56,546 nucleotides of DNA from Aerococcus sp. (GCA_022768285.1 JALEMJ010000008.1:1-56546); one strand, 5' to 3'; positions 42,715-52,060 are shown, counted from the first letter of the stretch. Made by a program: numbers and translations. The notes: a model not told the origin generated them from the letters alone.

Positions 42715-43407
42715 ATGGAAGATAAAGCGCGTGTGGGACAAGCAGCAGCAACACTTGTGGAAGATCATACAACAGTAGGTATTGGTTCGGGCTCCACTGC
42801 CCAATACTTCATTAAGGCATTAGCCGAACGTGTGAAGACTGAAAACCTCACATTGACTTTAGTGGCTACCTCGGAGGAATCGAAGCAGCTCGCTGAGTCG
42901 CTGGGTATGCCCGTTAGTTCATTAGCGACTGTTGACCATATCGATTTAACGATCGATGGGGTGGATGAATTTACTGATGATAATGATGGTATTAAGGGTG
43001 GTGGCGGATGCCTACTCGAAGAAAAAATCGTCGCTATCAACAGCAATCGCGTCATTTGGCTCGCTGAAGAGCGCAAACACGTTGATACTCTCGGCCAATT
43101 CCCGCTGCCGGTTGAAGTTATCAAAAATGGTAGCGAACAATTAAAACAGCGCTTCGAAGTGGCGGGATATAAGCCGACATGGCGCATGGTAGATGATGCG
43201 AGCGAACGCTTTAGAACAGATAATGATAATTACATTTTGGACCTGCATTTAGAAACGATTGACCAGCCACACGAATTAGCAGAGAGTCTTATCCGTGAAG
43301 TCGGCGTCGTCGAAACCGGCTTATTCCTCGGAATAACCGATCGTGTCCTATTAGCGCACGATGGGCAGGTATACTGGAACGATGGTGAGCCGTTTTCTGA
43401 TAACTAA
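42715..43407 (+). CDS. rpiA: ribose-5-phosphate isomerase A
   Basis: Interconverts ribose 5-phosphate and ribulose 5-phosphate in the pentose phosphate pathway. 230 residues with TVGIGSGSTAQYF near 20, TIDGVDEFTDDNDGIKGGGGCLLEEKIVA near 80-108 (catalytic Asp and Glu) and GQFPLPVEV near 125. AAAGGAGCATAACA precedes ATG 42715. Its position between two paralogous oppA genes has no metabolic logic and may reflect a duplication across it. The stop is followed at once by a CodY-like site for the next gene. Confidence 0.96.
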   Translation: MEDKARVGQAAATLVEDHTTVGIGSGSTAQYFIKALAERVKTENLTLTLVATSEESKQLAESLGMPVSSLATVDHIDLTIDGVDEFTDDNDGIKGGGGCLLEEKIVAINSNRVIWLAEERKHVDTLGQFPLPVEVIKNGSEQLKQRFEVAGYKPTWRMVDDASERFRTDNDNYILDLHLETIDQPHELAESLIREVGVVETGLFLGITDRVLLAHDGQVYWNDGEPFSDN

Positions 43408-43420
43408 TTGTCAGAAAATG
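43406..43420 (+). promoter_or_regulatory. CodY-box-like site upstream of receptor gene 5
   Basis: AATTGTCAGAAAATG matches the CodY consensus at 13 of 15 positions, right after the rpiA stop and 11 bp upstream of the receptor 5 -35. Confidence 0.6.
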
Positions 43421-43431
43421 TAACATATCTA

Positions 43432-43460
43432 TTGTGCAAAGTTTCAGAATTTGATATAAT
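43432..43460 (+). promoter_or_regulatory. promoter of receptor gene 5
   Basis: -35 TTGTGC (43432-43437), a 17-bp spacer and a perfect -10 TATAAT (43455-43460). Confidence 0.7.
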
Positions 43461-43506
43461 CTCAGTTAATAAAGTTTCGAATTGTCGAACATAGGGAGGT
43501 TATATC

Positions 43507-45156
43507 GTGAAAGGATTGAAACGTGGCATGCTCGTTGGATTCGCTGCTGTTGCATTAGTAGCTTGCGGTTCCAACGATGGTGCTGCTGGCAATTCAGACG
43601 CAAGTGATCAGCAAGTGCTGCACTGGAGTGAGAGCGCTGAGCTGCCAACAATGGATGTCACATTGGCCGATGATACTGCAAGTAGTGATATCATCGCGAA
43701 TACAAATGAGGGGTTATATCGTAAAACCCTCAAACAAGGTGAGTACGAACCTGCAATGGCGGTCGGCGATCCGGAAATCAGTGGCGATGGCAAAGTCTAC
43801 ACCTTTAAATTACGTGAGGATGCGAAGTGGTCGAATGGTGAACCTGTAACGGCAAATGACTTCGTCTACGCATGGCGACGTTTGGTAGATCCCGATCAGG
43901 GGGCACCGATGAACTTCTTGATGGAAGGGTTAGTCAAGAATGCATCAGCGATCATGGCTGGAGAGATGCCAAAAGAAGAACTTGGTGTCAAGGCGATTGA
44001 TGATCATACTTTAGAGGTTACCTTTGATAATGCATACCCTTATTGGAAAGAATTATTATCAATGACGACTTTTACGCCACTAAATCAAAAATTTGTGGAA
44101 GAAAAAGGCGATAAATATGGCACGACCTCCGATAACACGTTGTATAATGGTCCGTTCATTCTCGATGATTGGGACGGTACAGGTCTGCAGTGGAAATTAG
44201 TTAAAAACGAGAACTACTGGGACAAAGATACCGTCAAATTGAATGAAGTGACATATGATGTCGTTAAAGAAACGAACACGTTAATGAATCTTTTCCAATC
44301 TAGCGATGTAGATTATGCCCCGATCAGCGGGGAATATGTCCAGCAGGTTGAAGGTGATCCGCAACTAAAGGTATTGCCACAAGCCTCCATTTTTCATTTA
44401 GCAATGAACTTTACGCGCGATGGTAAGGACACGCCACTGAAGAATGAACATATTCGTCGGGCATTATCTTTAGCTGTAGATCGTCAGAGCATGGTTAGAG
44501 ACGTCTTGAAGGATGACTCCATCCCGGCTACCTACTATGTGCCACAAGGTATGACTAAAGATACCAAGACGGGGAAAGACTTCCGTGAACTCAATGGGAA
44601 CGACATGCTGAAGTTCGATCCTAAATTGGCACAACAGGAGTTCAAAAAAGGATTGGAAGAACTCGGTCAAGACAGTTTGCAGCTCGAATTGCTTGGGTAT
44701 GATACCGATGCAGCGAAGAGTGCCTTGGAATTCTTACAAGGGCAATTGCAGCAGAATTTGCCTGGTCTAAAGATTCAGATTACATCCGTACCATTCAAGA
44801 ATGGTTTAGCGAAGTTGAATGCGGGTGATTTCGATCTCGGGATGCGCGGTTACGGCGCTGACTTCGCGGATCCAATCAATATGATGAGCATTTTCCAGAA
44901 AGATAATCCGCAGAACAACGGTAGTTACGATAACGAGAAATTCAATAATCTAATGAAACAGGCAGATCAGGAATCGGATCCGTCCAAACGTCTCCAAATC
45001 CTCGCAGATGCTGAGAAGGTTTTATTGGATGAGGACATTGCGCTATCGCCACTGTATCAAAAAGCCCAGTCTTACTTGCTGAATCAGCGAGTACAGAATG
45101 TGGGATTATACCCGGTAGGTGACCATTTACAGTTCAAATGGGCATCTGTCAAATAA
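43507..45156 (+). CDS. oppA: oligopeptide-binding lipoprotein, receptor 5 (OppA type)
   Basis: A 549-residue lipoprotein with lipobox ALVAC, starting at GTG after AGGGAGG. It is very similar to receptor 4 throughout (for example MKGLKRG at the start, KFVEEKGDKYGTTSDNTLYN, the shared end VKNVGLYPVGD-like QNVGLYPVGDHLQFKWASVK), so the two arose by duplication. Receptor pairs of this kind often differ in peptide length or residue preference. A terminator separates it from the convergent small gene and from opp system 2. Confidence 0.93.
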   Translation: MKGLKRGMLVGFAAVALVACGSNDGAAGNSDASDQQVLHWSESAELPTMDVTLADDTASSDIIANTNEGLYRKTLKQGEYEPAMAVGDPEISGDGKVYTFKLREDAKWSNGEPVTANDFVYAWRRLVDPDQGAPMNFLMEGLVKNASAIMAGEMPKEELGVKAIDDHTLEVTFDNAYPYWKELLSMTTFTPLNQKFVEEKGDKYGTTSDNTLYNGPFILDDWDGTGLQWKLVKNENYWDKDTVKLNEVTYDVVKETNTLMNLFQSSDVDYAPISGEYVQQVEGDPQLKVLPQASIFHLAMNFTRDGKDTPLKNEHIRRALSLAVDRQSMVRDVLKDDSIPATYYVPQGMTKDTKTGKDFRELNGNDMLKFDPKLAQQEFKKGLEELGQDSLQLELLGYDTDAAKSALEFLQGQLQQNLPGLKIQITSVPFKNGLAKLNAGDFDLGMRGYGADFADPINMMSIFQKDNPQNNGSYDNEKFNNLMKQADQESDPSKRLQILADAEKVLLDEDIALSPLYQKAQSYLLNQRVQNVGLYPVGDHLQFKWASVK

Positions 45157-45176
45157 GCGAAAAGTTGTCAATAAGC

Positions 45177-45216
45177 AAAAGCACTTACCGGCAGCAATTG
45201 CCGATAAGTGTTTTTT
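45177..45216 (+). terminator. terminator after receptor gene 5
   Basis: AAAAGCACTTACCGGCA (45177-45193) pairs with TGCCGATAAGTGTTTT (45199-45214), then T. Confidence 0.9.
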
Positions 45217-45282
45217 AGCAATAAAGATTATGAATATTATTTAAACACGTACTTTTCGCGCATGTAATAAAATTTTATGGTA

Positions 45283-45633
45283 TTATTTTCCCAATAGCCA
45301 GCAGATGATCGCGATGAGTAACCACGCAACACCGAGCCAGATACCTTTGATGTACCAGCGGCCAATCCGCTGGGAAAGACGTTTCTTCGGCTCGCGGATG
45401 TCTTGCGAATCACGTGGCGTGAATAAGCGGACACCGATTCGCTGCCACATACCATAGAATGTATCAAACGTTCCGTCACTCACTGCCCACATGAACAAGC
45501 ATAACAGCAATACAGGGGCACTGAATGCGAAATAGCGATTGCTCAACGTAATTAAAAAAGGCACGTCGCTCGGGCGAATGATCATTGTTACAAGTGGTAG
45601 CAGGCAAAGTATGGGAAACCAAAATTTTTTCAT
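45283..45633 (-). CDS. small membrane protein, possibly DUF3899-like
   Basis: A 116-residue protein with three hydrophobic segments, at about residues 5-20, 33-52 and 96-114, and a basic cytoplasmic loop (TPRDSQDIREPKKRLSQRIG). The layout resembles the DUF3899 group of Firmicutes membrane proteins, but this is from general shape only. It has AAAGGA upstream of ATG 45633 and stands alone on the minus strand between receptor 5 and opp system 2. Confidence 0.65.
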   Translation of the reverse strand: MKKFWFPILCLLPLVTMIIRPSDVPFLITLSNRYFAFSAPVLLLCLFMWAVSDGTFDTFYGMWQRIGVRLFTPRDSQDIREPKKRLSQRIGRWYIKGIWLGVAWLLIAIICWLLGK

Positions 45634-45692
45634 AGTAGTCCTTTCTGTATATGTGAGCTATTAATATTATACCTTAGGAGGTGAAACAATCG

Positions 45693-46637
45693 ATGAAATC
45701 ATATGCGAAGTTTATCTTGCGACGGATATTTTTTATGATTCTGACATTGTTTTTAATTGCGAGTGTCACCTTTTTCTTGATGAAATTATTACCAGGGACA
45801 CCGTTTACCAATGAGAATAAATTGTCGCCGGAACAGATTTATATTATGAATGAGAAGTACGGATTGAATGACCCACTGATTGTCCAATACGGGCACTACA
45901 TGTTGAACTTACTTAAAGGCGACCTCGGGGTATCCTTCCAGTTCAACAATACACCGGTGACGCAATTGTTGAGTAACCGCATCGGGCCATCCCTCCAACT
46001 CGGGGCACAAGCGATGGTTGTCGGTACAATTATCGGTACCATCTTCGGTGTCGTTTCTGCGATGTACCGCAACAGCTGGTTGGATTCGACGTTGACGTTC
46101 CTTTCTATCTTAGGACAGTCAATTCCTAACTTCGTGTTTGCGGTTGTCTTGCAGTTGATCTTTGCAGTGAAATTGGACTGGTTTCCAATCGCACTTTGGA
46201 ACGATGGTTTCATGAGTTCTGTATTGCCGACCATCGCCTTAGCTATTTCACCGCTCGGTACTTCCGCACGTTTCGTACGTACGGAGATGGTCGATGTGAT
46301 GAGTTCTGACTATATTGAACTCGCACGGACCAAGGGATTGAGTCGTACGGCTGTTGCTTTCAAGCACGGGGTTCGTAACGCGTTGATTCCATTAGTGACT
46401 ATTTTGGGACCTTTAGCCATCGCATTGATGACCGGATCGATGGTTGTAGAGAATATCTTCTCGGTACCGGGTATCGGGGAACAATTCGTGAAGTCGATTA
46501 CGACAAACGACTATCCAACGATTATGGGTGTGACATTACTTTACTCCACAATGTTAGTGATCATTCTCTTAGTTGTTGATATTCTCTACGGCATCATCGA
46601 CCCACGTATTCGCGTTAGTTCAGAAGGAGGGCGTTAA
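45693..46637 (+). CDS. oppB: oligopeptide ABC transporter permease, OppB type (system 2)
   Basis: A 314-residue permease with six helices: the N-terminal RRIFFMILTLFLIASVTFFLMKLLPGTPF pattern, EAA loop DYIELARTKGLSRTAVAFKHGVRNALIP, then SMVVENIFSVPGIGEQF. ATG 45693 follows AGGAGGTGA with normal spacing; the in-frame GTG 45681 lies inside that site. First gene of oppBCDF. Confidence 0.93.
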   Translation: MKSYAKFILRRIFFMILTLFLIASVTFFLMKLLPGTPFTNENKLSPEQIYIMNEKYGLNDPLIVQYGHYMLNLLKGDLGVSFQFNNTPVTQLLSNRIGPSLQLGAQAMVVGTIIGTIFGVVSAMYRNSWLDSTLTFLSILGQSIPNFVFAVVLQLIFAVKLDWFPIALWNDGFMSSVLPTIALAISPLGTSARFVRTEMVDVMSSDYIELARTKGLSRTAVAFKHGVRNALIPLVTILGPLAIALMTGSMVVENIFSVPGIGEQFVKSITTNDYPTIMGVTLLYSTMLVIILLVVDILYGIIDPRIRVSSEGGR

Positions 46638-46639
46638 GG

Positions 46640-47689
46640 ATGAGCGAAAATCGCATAAATAACACTTATCCTTCACTCAGTACGGATAAATTCCGCCCGA
46701 TTGAAGATAAGATTGCGCATCAAGAAGCTGAAAAGATCGCCGCGCCTTCCTTGAGTTTCATTCAGGATTCATGGCGTCGTTTGAAGAAAAATAAAGTGGC
46801 GATCTTCTGTTTGATTCTATTAATTATCGTGGCGATTATTGCGTTACTTGCACCAGTGTTATCGCCGTATGATTATGCGGAGCAGCACCCAGCATTTTCG
46901 AATTTGCCTCCTAAGATTCCAGGGTTGGAGAATCTCGGGATTTTTGATGGGACAACGCATAACACGTTAGGTTCCGTTGTCGATATGTACCAGACCAAGG
47001 GCGTGCCTGAGGGAACTTATTTCTATCTTGGAACAGATGCCTTAGGACGTGACTTGCTCTCACGTATCCTTTACGGGACGCGCGTTTCGTTAGTTATCGG
47101 TTTTGTGGCTGCTATGCTGAACCTCTTTATTGGGGTACCTTACGGGATTATTTCCGGATGGTGTGGTGGCAAAGTTGATACCATCATGCAGCGTATCCTC
47201 GAAGTTCTTTCAGGGATTCCAAACTTAGTTGTCGTTATCTTGTTGCTGTTAGTTTTACGTCCGGGTATCAGCTCAATTATCATTGCGTTGGCACTGACAG
47301 AATGGATCACGATGGCACGTTTAGTTCGTGCAGAGACCCTGAAAGTCAAAAATATGGAATACGTATTGGCAGCGAAGAGCCTCGGGGAATCACCGTTTAA
47401 GATTGCGTTGAAACATATCTTGCCGAATATTTCCGGCGTGGTTATTATTCAGACAATCTTTGCGATCCCATCAGCAATCTTCTTCGAAGCATTCTTGAGC
47501 TTCATCGGTCTTGGTATTCCAGCACCGGAAGCATCGCTAGGTACGTTGATCAACGATGGATACAAGACCTTCCGCTTCTTACCACACTTAATGTGGTACC
47601 CAGCTGGTGTATTGTGTGTCATCATGATTTCGTTCAACATGTTAGCGAACGGCTTGCGTGATGCACTCGACCCGAAGACAACGGATTAG
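46640..47689 (+). CDS. oppC: oligopeptide ABC transporter permease, OppC type (system 2)
   Basis: A 349-residue permease with a cytoplasmic N-terminus of about 60 residues, six helices, FYLGTDALGRDLLSRILYGTRVS and the EAA loop EYVLAAKSLGESPFKIALKHILPN. It starts 2 bp after oppB and ends 10 bp before oppD, with ribosome sites GGAGGGCG and AGGAGG in the gaps. Confidence 0.93.
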   Translation: MSENRINNTYPSLSTDKFRPIEDKIAHQEAEKIAAPSLSFIQDSWRRLKKNKVAIFCLILLIIVAIIALLAPVLSPYDYAEQHPAFSNLPPKIPGLENLGIFDGTTHNTLGSVVDMYQTKGVPEGTYFYLGTDALGRDLLSRILYGTRVSLVIGFVAAMLNLFIGVPYGIISGWCGGKVDTIMQRILEVLSGIPNLVVVILLLLVLRPGISSIIIALALTEWITMARLVRAETLKVKNMEYVLAAKSLGESPFKIALKHILPNISGVVIIQTIFAIPSAIFFEAFLSFIGLGIPAPEASLGTLINDGYKTFRFLPHLMWYPAGVLCVIMISFNMLANGLRDALDPKTTD

Positions 47690-47699
47690 GAGGTAAGCC

Positions 47700-48827
47700 A
47701 TGAGCGAAAAAATATTGGAAGTGAAGGACCTGGAAATCGGTTTTGATACATTTTCAGGTGAGGTCCAAGCGATCCGTGGCGTTTCCTTCGATCTGAATAA
47801 GGGTGAAACGCTAGCGATCGTTGGGGAATCCGGTTCAGGGAAATCGGTTACTACCCGAAGCATCATTAAGTTGTTGGCGTCGAATGCCAACTACAACAAC
47901 GGTCAAATACTGTTTCATGGGGACGACTTGATTCAAAAATCAGAGAAGGAAATGCAGGATATTCGTGGGAATAATATCTCGATGATTTTCCAAGATCCAA
48001 TGACGAGTTTGAATCCGGTTATGCGCATTGGCGATCAAATTGCTGAACCAATTCGTATCCACCAGAAAGTTTCCAAAAAGGCAGCGCAGGAGCGTGCCCT
48101 AGAATTGCTTAAAGCAGTCGGCATGCCTAATGCTGAAAAACGTATGCGCGACTATCCACACCAATTTTCCGGTGGGCAACGTCAGCGTATCGTCATTGCG
48201 ATTGCGATGGCTAGCAAGCCGGAGATTCTAATTGCGGACGAACCGACGACCGCATTGGATGTTACCATTCAGGCTAAGATTTTGGATATGATGAACAAAT
48301 TAAAAGAAGAGGAAGGGTCTTCCATTATCTTCATTACGCACGACCTCGGTGTTGTCGCAAACATTGCCGATCGTGTGGCCGTCATGTATGCCGGCAAGAT
48401 TGTGGAGTACGGTACAGCTGCGGAAATTTTCTACAATCCGCAGCACCCGTATACTTGGGGCTTGATTACATCAATGCCAACGCCGGATACGGAAGGACGC
48501 TTGTTGTCCATCCCAGGAACACCGCCTGATCTTTTGGATCCGCCGAAAGGTGATGCGTTTGCATTGCGGAGTGAGTATGCGATGGCAATCGACTTTGAAG
48601 AACAACCGCCATTGTTCCCATTATCAGAAACGCACGCTGCAGCAACGTGGTTACTACATCCTGATTGTCCGAGCGTACAGCCACCTGGTGAAATTATGAA
48701 CCGCTATAAGACATTCCAACAGCTCAAACAACAAGGCAAGATTCAGAGTACGCCGGTTCCGGGTGCAGTGAAGGATCAGTATCAACGTTATTTGGAAGCA
48801 AAAGGTGAGGGGGCTGGCGCACAATGA
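47700..48827 (+). CDS. oppD: oligopeptide ABC transporter ATPase, OppD type (system 2)
   Basis: A 375-residue ATPase: Walker [15 protein letters not shown]-loop [12 protein letters not shown], signature [16 protein letters not shown], Walker [19 protein letters not shown] and a C-terminal extension with [19 protein letters not shown] typical of OppD. The last codons overlap the oppF start (ATGA), so the two ATPases are made together. Confidence 0.93.
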   Translation: MSEKILEVKDLEIGFDTFSGEVQAIRGVSFDLNKGETLAIVGESGSGKSVTTRSIIKLLASNANYNNGQILFHGDDLIQKSEKEMQDIRGNNISMIFQDPMTSLNPVMRIGDQIAEPIRIHQKVSKKAAQERALELLKAVGMPNAEKRMRDYPHQFSGGQRQRIVIAIAMASKPEILIADEPTTALDVTIQAKILDMMNKLKEEEGSSIIFITHDLGVVANIADRVAVMYAGKIVEYGTAAEIFYNPQHPYTWGLITSMPTPDTEGRLLSIPGTPPDLLDPPKGDAFALRSEYAMAIDFEEQPPLFPLSETHAAATWLLHPDCPSVQPPGEIMNRYKTFQQLKQQGKIQSTPVPGAVKDQYQRYLEAKGEGAGAQ

Positions 48828-49801
48828 CGACAGAACGTAAACCATTACTCGAAGTCAAACACTTGAAGCAATATTTTGATGCCGGCACCAAAAAAGAAGT
48901 CCGCGGGGTCGATGATGTTTCATTCGAAATTTATCCTGGCGAAACGTTTGGATTAGTCGGTGAGTCCGGTTCAGGTAAAACCACGACAGGACGTACGATC
49001 ATGCGCTTGTTGGAGCCCACAGATGGCGAAGTGCATTTTGACGGGACGGATGTACTGAAATTGAAATCTCGAAAGGAAATGCTACAATTCCGCAAAGACG
49101 TCCAAATGATTTTTCAGGATCCATATGCTTCATTGAACCCAAGGATGAAAGTCTCCGATATTATTGCGGAAGGACTCGATGTCCATGGGATCATTGATAA
49201 TAAGGAGGAACGTAAAGCACGCGTCACCGAATTATTGGAAACGGTTGGCTTGAATGCTGAACATGCCACGCGTTACCCACACGAGTTCTCCGGTGGTCAG
49301 CGTCAACGTATTGGTATTGCACGCGCAATTGCAGTCAATCCAAAAATGATTATCGCGGATGAACCGATCTCAGCACTGGACGTGTCTATCCAAGCGCAGG
49401 TCATTAACCTTCTGGAAGAATTACAGGATAAGTTCAACTTAACGTACTTGTTCATCGCCCACGACTTATCGATGGTGAAATACATCAGCGATCGTATCGG
49501 TGTCATGTATAAAGGGAAACTCGTTGAACTTGCCGAAGCGGATGAGCTATACTTCAACGCCTTACATCCATATACCGAAAGTTTATTGTCCGCTGTGCCA
49601 CTGCCGGATCCAATCTATGAAGAAAATCGTCAGCGCATTGACTATGATCACCAGGACTTCACTGGTAAAGAAGAAATGTTGGAAGTTGTTCCAGGGCATT
49701 TTGTTTACACTGACCCAGATAAACTGTATGAGTTAGTTAACAAACATGCTGAAAAATCCAAACAGAACAACGACCAAACAACTATGGGACAAATGAATTA
49801 A
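48824..49801 (+). CDS. oppF: oligopeptide ABC transporter ATPase, OppF type (system 2)
   Basis: A 325-residue ATPase: Walker [15 protein letters not shown]-loop [15 protein letters not shown], signature [16 protein letters not shown], Walker [19 protein letters not shown]. The start overlaps oppD by four bases (ATGA). It is the last gene of oppBCDF and is followed by a terminator. Confidence 0.93.
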   Translation: MTTERKPLLEVKHLKQYFDAGTKKEVRGVDDVSFEIYPGETFGLVGESGSGKTTTGRTIMRLLEPTDGEVHFDGTDVLKLKSRKEMLQFRKDVQMIFQDPYASLNPRMKVSDIIAEGLDVHGIIDNKEERKARVTELLETVGLNAEHATRYPHEFSGGQRQRIGIARAIAVNPKMIIADEPISALDVSIQAQVINLLEELQDKFNLTYLFIAHDLSMVKYISDRIGVMYKGKLVELAEADELYFNALHPYTESLLSAVPLPDPIYEENRQRIDYDHQDFTGKEEMLEVVPGHFVYTDPDKLYELVNKHAEKSKQNNDQTTMGQMN

Positions 49802-49810
49802 AAAATGATT

Positions 49811-49854
49811 AAAACAGAGCAACCGCGGCCCAATCACTGCAAGCTCTGTTTTTT
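49811..49854 (+). terminator. terminator of oppBCDF
   Basis: AAAACAGAGC (49811-49820) pairs perfectly with GCTCTGTTTT (49843-49852), with a 22-nt loop. Its T run runs into the dha promoter. Confidence 0.85.
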
Positions 49855-49860
49855 CTTTGT

Positions 49861-49880
49861 TATAATGAAAGCGGTAAACT
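49861..49880 (+). promoter_or_regulatory. dha promoter with overlapping cre-like site
   Basis: A perfect -10 TATAAT (49861-49866) overlaps ATGAAAGCGGTAAACT (49865-49880), which matches the CcpA cre consensus (WTGNNARCGNWWWCAW) at all but two specified positions. CcpA binding here would block transcription, so glucose repression of dhaKLM is likely. Confidence 0.55.
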
Positions 49881-49897
49881 GGGAAAGGATGATACAC

Positions 49898-50884
49898 ATG
49901 AAGAAAATTATTAATCAACCGAGTGCTGTCGTGGATGAGATGGTTAGTGGACTGAGTCGCACACACAGTGATCTTGTCCATCGCTTAGAAGACACGAACG
50001 TTATTGTTCATAACCATGAACATTCAGGCAAAGTTGGCTTAATCTCAGGTGGAGGAAGTGGACATGAACCTGCACACGCAGGATTTGTTGGCCAAGGCAT
50101 GTTGTCAGCTGCAGTCTGTGGTGAAATATTTACCTCGCCGACACCTGATCAGATTCTAAAAGCAATCGAAGCTGCTGATGAAGGTGCGGGTGTATTTATG
50201 ATCGTCAAGAATTATTCTGGTGACGTGATGAACTTTGAAATGGCTGAAGAAATGGCCGAAATGGAAGATATTCAAGTCAAGCATATTGTTGTTGATGATG
50301 ACATTACAGTCGCTAAGTCAGATACACAAGGCCGCCGTGGTGTGGCAGGTACGCTTTTCGTACATAAAATTTTAGGCTATGCGGCTGAAAGAGGCGATTC
50401 GCTTGATCAAATAAGTAATCTCGCTGAGAAGATTGTCAAAAATATTTGGACGGTCGGTTTAGCTTTATCCGGTGCGACTGTTCCAGAAGTTGGAAAGCCT
50501 GGTTTCACCTTGGCAGATGATGAAATTGAATTTGGAATCGGCATTCACGGTGAACCGGGTTATAGCCGTGAAAAAATCCAAAGTTCGCAAGGCATGGCAA
50601 CAGAATTAGTAGACAAATTGTTAGCGGAGGTAGCGAATGATGCGCCTAGTGGCTATGGTATTCTCGTTAATGGAATGGGCGCGACACCGTTGATGGAACA
50701 ATACATTTTTGCGAATGATGTCCTTGATCTACTCGAAGAAAAATCGCTAAACGTCGCTTTCAAAAAAGTAGGTAATTTAATGACTTCGATTGACATGGCT
50801 GGTATTTCGCTGACAATTATTGCACTACAAGACAATTTTTGGCTAGAAGCACTGAATGCACCGGTTAACACAATTGCATGGTAG
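49898..50884 (+). CDS. dhaK: PTS-dependent dihydroxyacetone kinase, DhaK subunit
   Basis: Binds dihydroxyacetone covalently through a histidine and passes it to DhaL-ADP/ATP for phosphorylation. 328 residues with SGGGSGHEPAHAGFVGQGML near 46-65 (substrate site) and GIGIHGEPGYSREK near 210 (the substrate-binding His). ATG 49898 follows GGGAAAGGATGATACAC; upstream in-frame starts lie inside the opp terminator and promoter. The next gene starts 13 bp downstream. Confidence 0.95.
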   Translation: MKKIINQPSAVVDEMVSGLSRTHSDLVHRLEDTNVIVHNHEHSGKVGLISGGGSGHEPAHAGFVGQGMLSAAVCGEIFTSPTPDQILKAIEAADEGAGVFMIVKNYSGDVMNFEMAEEMAEMEDIQVKHIVVDDDITVAKSDTQGRRGVAGTLFVHKILGYAAERGDSLDQISNLAEKIVKNIWTVGLALSGATVPEVGKPGFTLADDEIEFGIGIHGEPGYSREKIQSSQGMATELVDKLLAEVANDAPSGYGILVNGMGATPLMEQYIFANDVLDLLEEKSLNVAFKKVGNLMTSIDMAGISLTIIALQDNFWLEALNAPVNTIAW

Positions 50885-50897
50885 AGGAGGTCGCGCA

Positions 50898-51482
50898 ATG
50901 GATAAATCACAAGCAGTAGCATGGTTGAAGAGTTTTAATGATAAGATTCAAGAAAATAAGGCATATTTATCTGATTTAGATACACCTATTGGCGATGGCG
51001 ACCATGGCAATAATATGGCGCGTGGCATGACAGCATGCATGGAAGCTCTGGAAAAGGAATCTACTGAATCTGCGAGTGACGTACTGAAAATTGCTGCGAT
51101 GCAATTACTCAGTAAAGTTGGTGGTGCATCGGGACCGTTGTACGGGTCAGCGTTCCTCGGCATGTCAAAAGCAGCTGACCAATCACTCGCAGAAATGATT
51201 CAGGCAGGTGCGGAGCAGATCATGCATCGTGGAAAAGCTGCAGCCGGTGAGAAAACGATGCTTGATGTTTGGTTGCCTGCGGGCGAGGCGTTAGCTAATG
51301 AGCAATTGACGACAGAAACAATTGATGACTTGATAGAGGCTACGAAAGATATGAAGGCGACTAAAGGACGTGCCTCATATTTAGGCGAACGCTCAATCGG
51401 ACATATAGATCCGGGTGCTGCCTCTTCAGGACTACTATTTGAAGCATTGATTGAAGCACTGGCAGGTGATAAGCATGAGTAA
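50898..51482 (+). CDS. dhaL: dihydroxyacetone kinase, DhaL (ADP-binding) subunit
   Basis: Holds ADP as a permanent cofactor that is rephosphorylated by DhaM. 194 residues with TPIGDGDHGNNMARGM near 30-45 (the Asp cluster that binds magnesium), GGASGPLYGSAF near 78-89 and RASYLGERSIGHIDPGAAS near 165. It overlaps dhaM by eight bases, so the pair is coupled. Confidence 0.95.
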   Translation: MDKSQAVAWLKSFNDKIQENKAYLSDLDTPIGDGDHGNNMARGMTACMEALEKESTESASDVLKIAAMQLLSKVGGASGPLYGSAFLGMSKAADQSLAEMIQAGAEQIMHRGKAAAGEKTMLDVWLPAGEALANEQLTTETIDDLIEATKDMKATKGRASYLGERSIGHIDPGAASSGLLFEALIEALAGDKHE

Positions 51483-51855
51483 AGAAACAATCGGTGTCGT
51501 TTTAGCATCACATTCCAAGTCATTGGTAATGGGAGTAATGGAATTATTGAATGCTGTCGGTGTTGATGTATCAATCACCTACGCAGGTGGTCTGCCGGTT
51601 GGTGATTTAGGATCAGATTATAATGCAGTGACAGAAGCCATCGAATCGAATCCGAAAGATACGTTATTGGCATTTTATGATTTAGGATCCGCCAAGATGA
51701 ATTTAGAAATGGCAGCTGAAATGTCCGATAAAGACGTTCGCTTAATCTCTACCGCATTTGTAGAAGGAGCTTATACGGCGACGGCACTCTTACAGGCAGA
51801 TGCATCTATTGAGGAAATTGAGAAGCAACTCGAAGACGTCACTATCAAAAAATAA
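51475..51855 (+). CDS. dhaM: dihydroxyacetone kinase, DhaM phosphotransfer subunit (EIIA-mannose-like)
   Basis: Passes phosphate from HPr of the PTS to DhaL-ADP. The 126-residue single-domain form is typical of Firmicutes, with the phosphorylated His13 in VVLASHSKSL and AGGLPVGDLGSDY near 38. ATG 51475 overlaps the dhaL stop. A strong terminator follows. No glycerol dehydrogenase or DhaS regulator is adjacent. Confidence 0.94.
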   Translation: MSKETIGVVLASHSKSLVMGVMELLNAVGVDVSITYAGGLPVGDLGSDYNAVTEAIESNPKDTLLAFYDLGSAKMNLEMAAEMSDKDVRLISTAFVEGAYTATALLQADASIEEIEKQLEDVTIKK

Positions 51856-51862
51856 ACAAAGT

Positions 51863-51894
51863 AAAACCGTGCAGTACCTTCCTGCACGGTTTCT
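51863..51894 (+). terminator. terminator of dhaKLM
   Basis: AAACCGTGCAG (51864-51874) pairs perfectly with CTGCACGGTTT (51882-51892). Confidence 0.9.
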
Positions 51895-51898
51895 GTAT

Positions 51899-52060
51899 TT
51901 AGTGTTTGGCTTTAGCTGGTGATTTGGCTAATTTTTTCTGTTTCTTTGCTTCGCGTTCTTTTTCGTCTTCTTTGTCCATCATGCTTTTAATCGCAATCCC
52001 CGCGATGAGGGTAATGTACCACATGATTTTAAGGTTGCGTTTCTTTTGTTCACTTGACAT
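51899..52060 (-). CDS. 53-residue single-helix membrane protein
   Basis: A short frame with AAAGGAT upstream of ATG 52060. It encodes a short basic start (SSEQKKRNLK), one membrane segment (IMWYITLIAGIAIKSM) and a highly charged tail (KEDEKEREAKKQKK). The family is unknown. It sits alone on the minus strand between dhaM and mvaS; the dha terminator can serve it too. Confidence 0.6.
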   Translation of the reverse strand: MSSEQKKRNLKIMWYITLIAGIAIKSMMDKEDEKEREAKKQKKLAKSPAKAKH

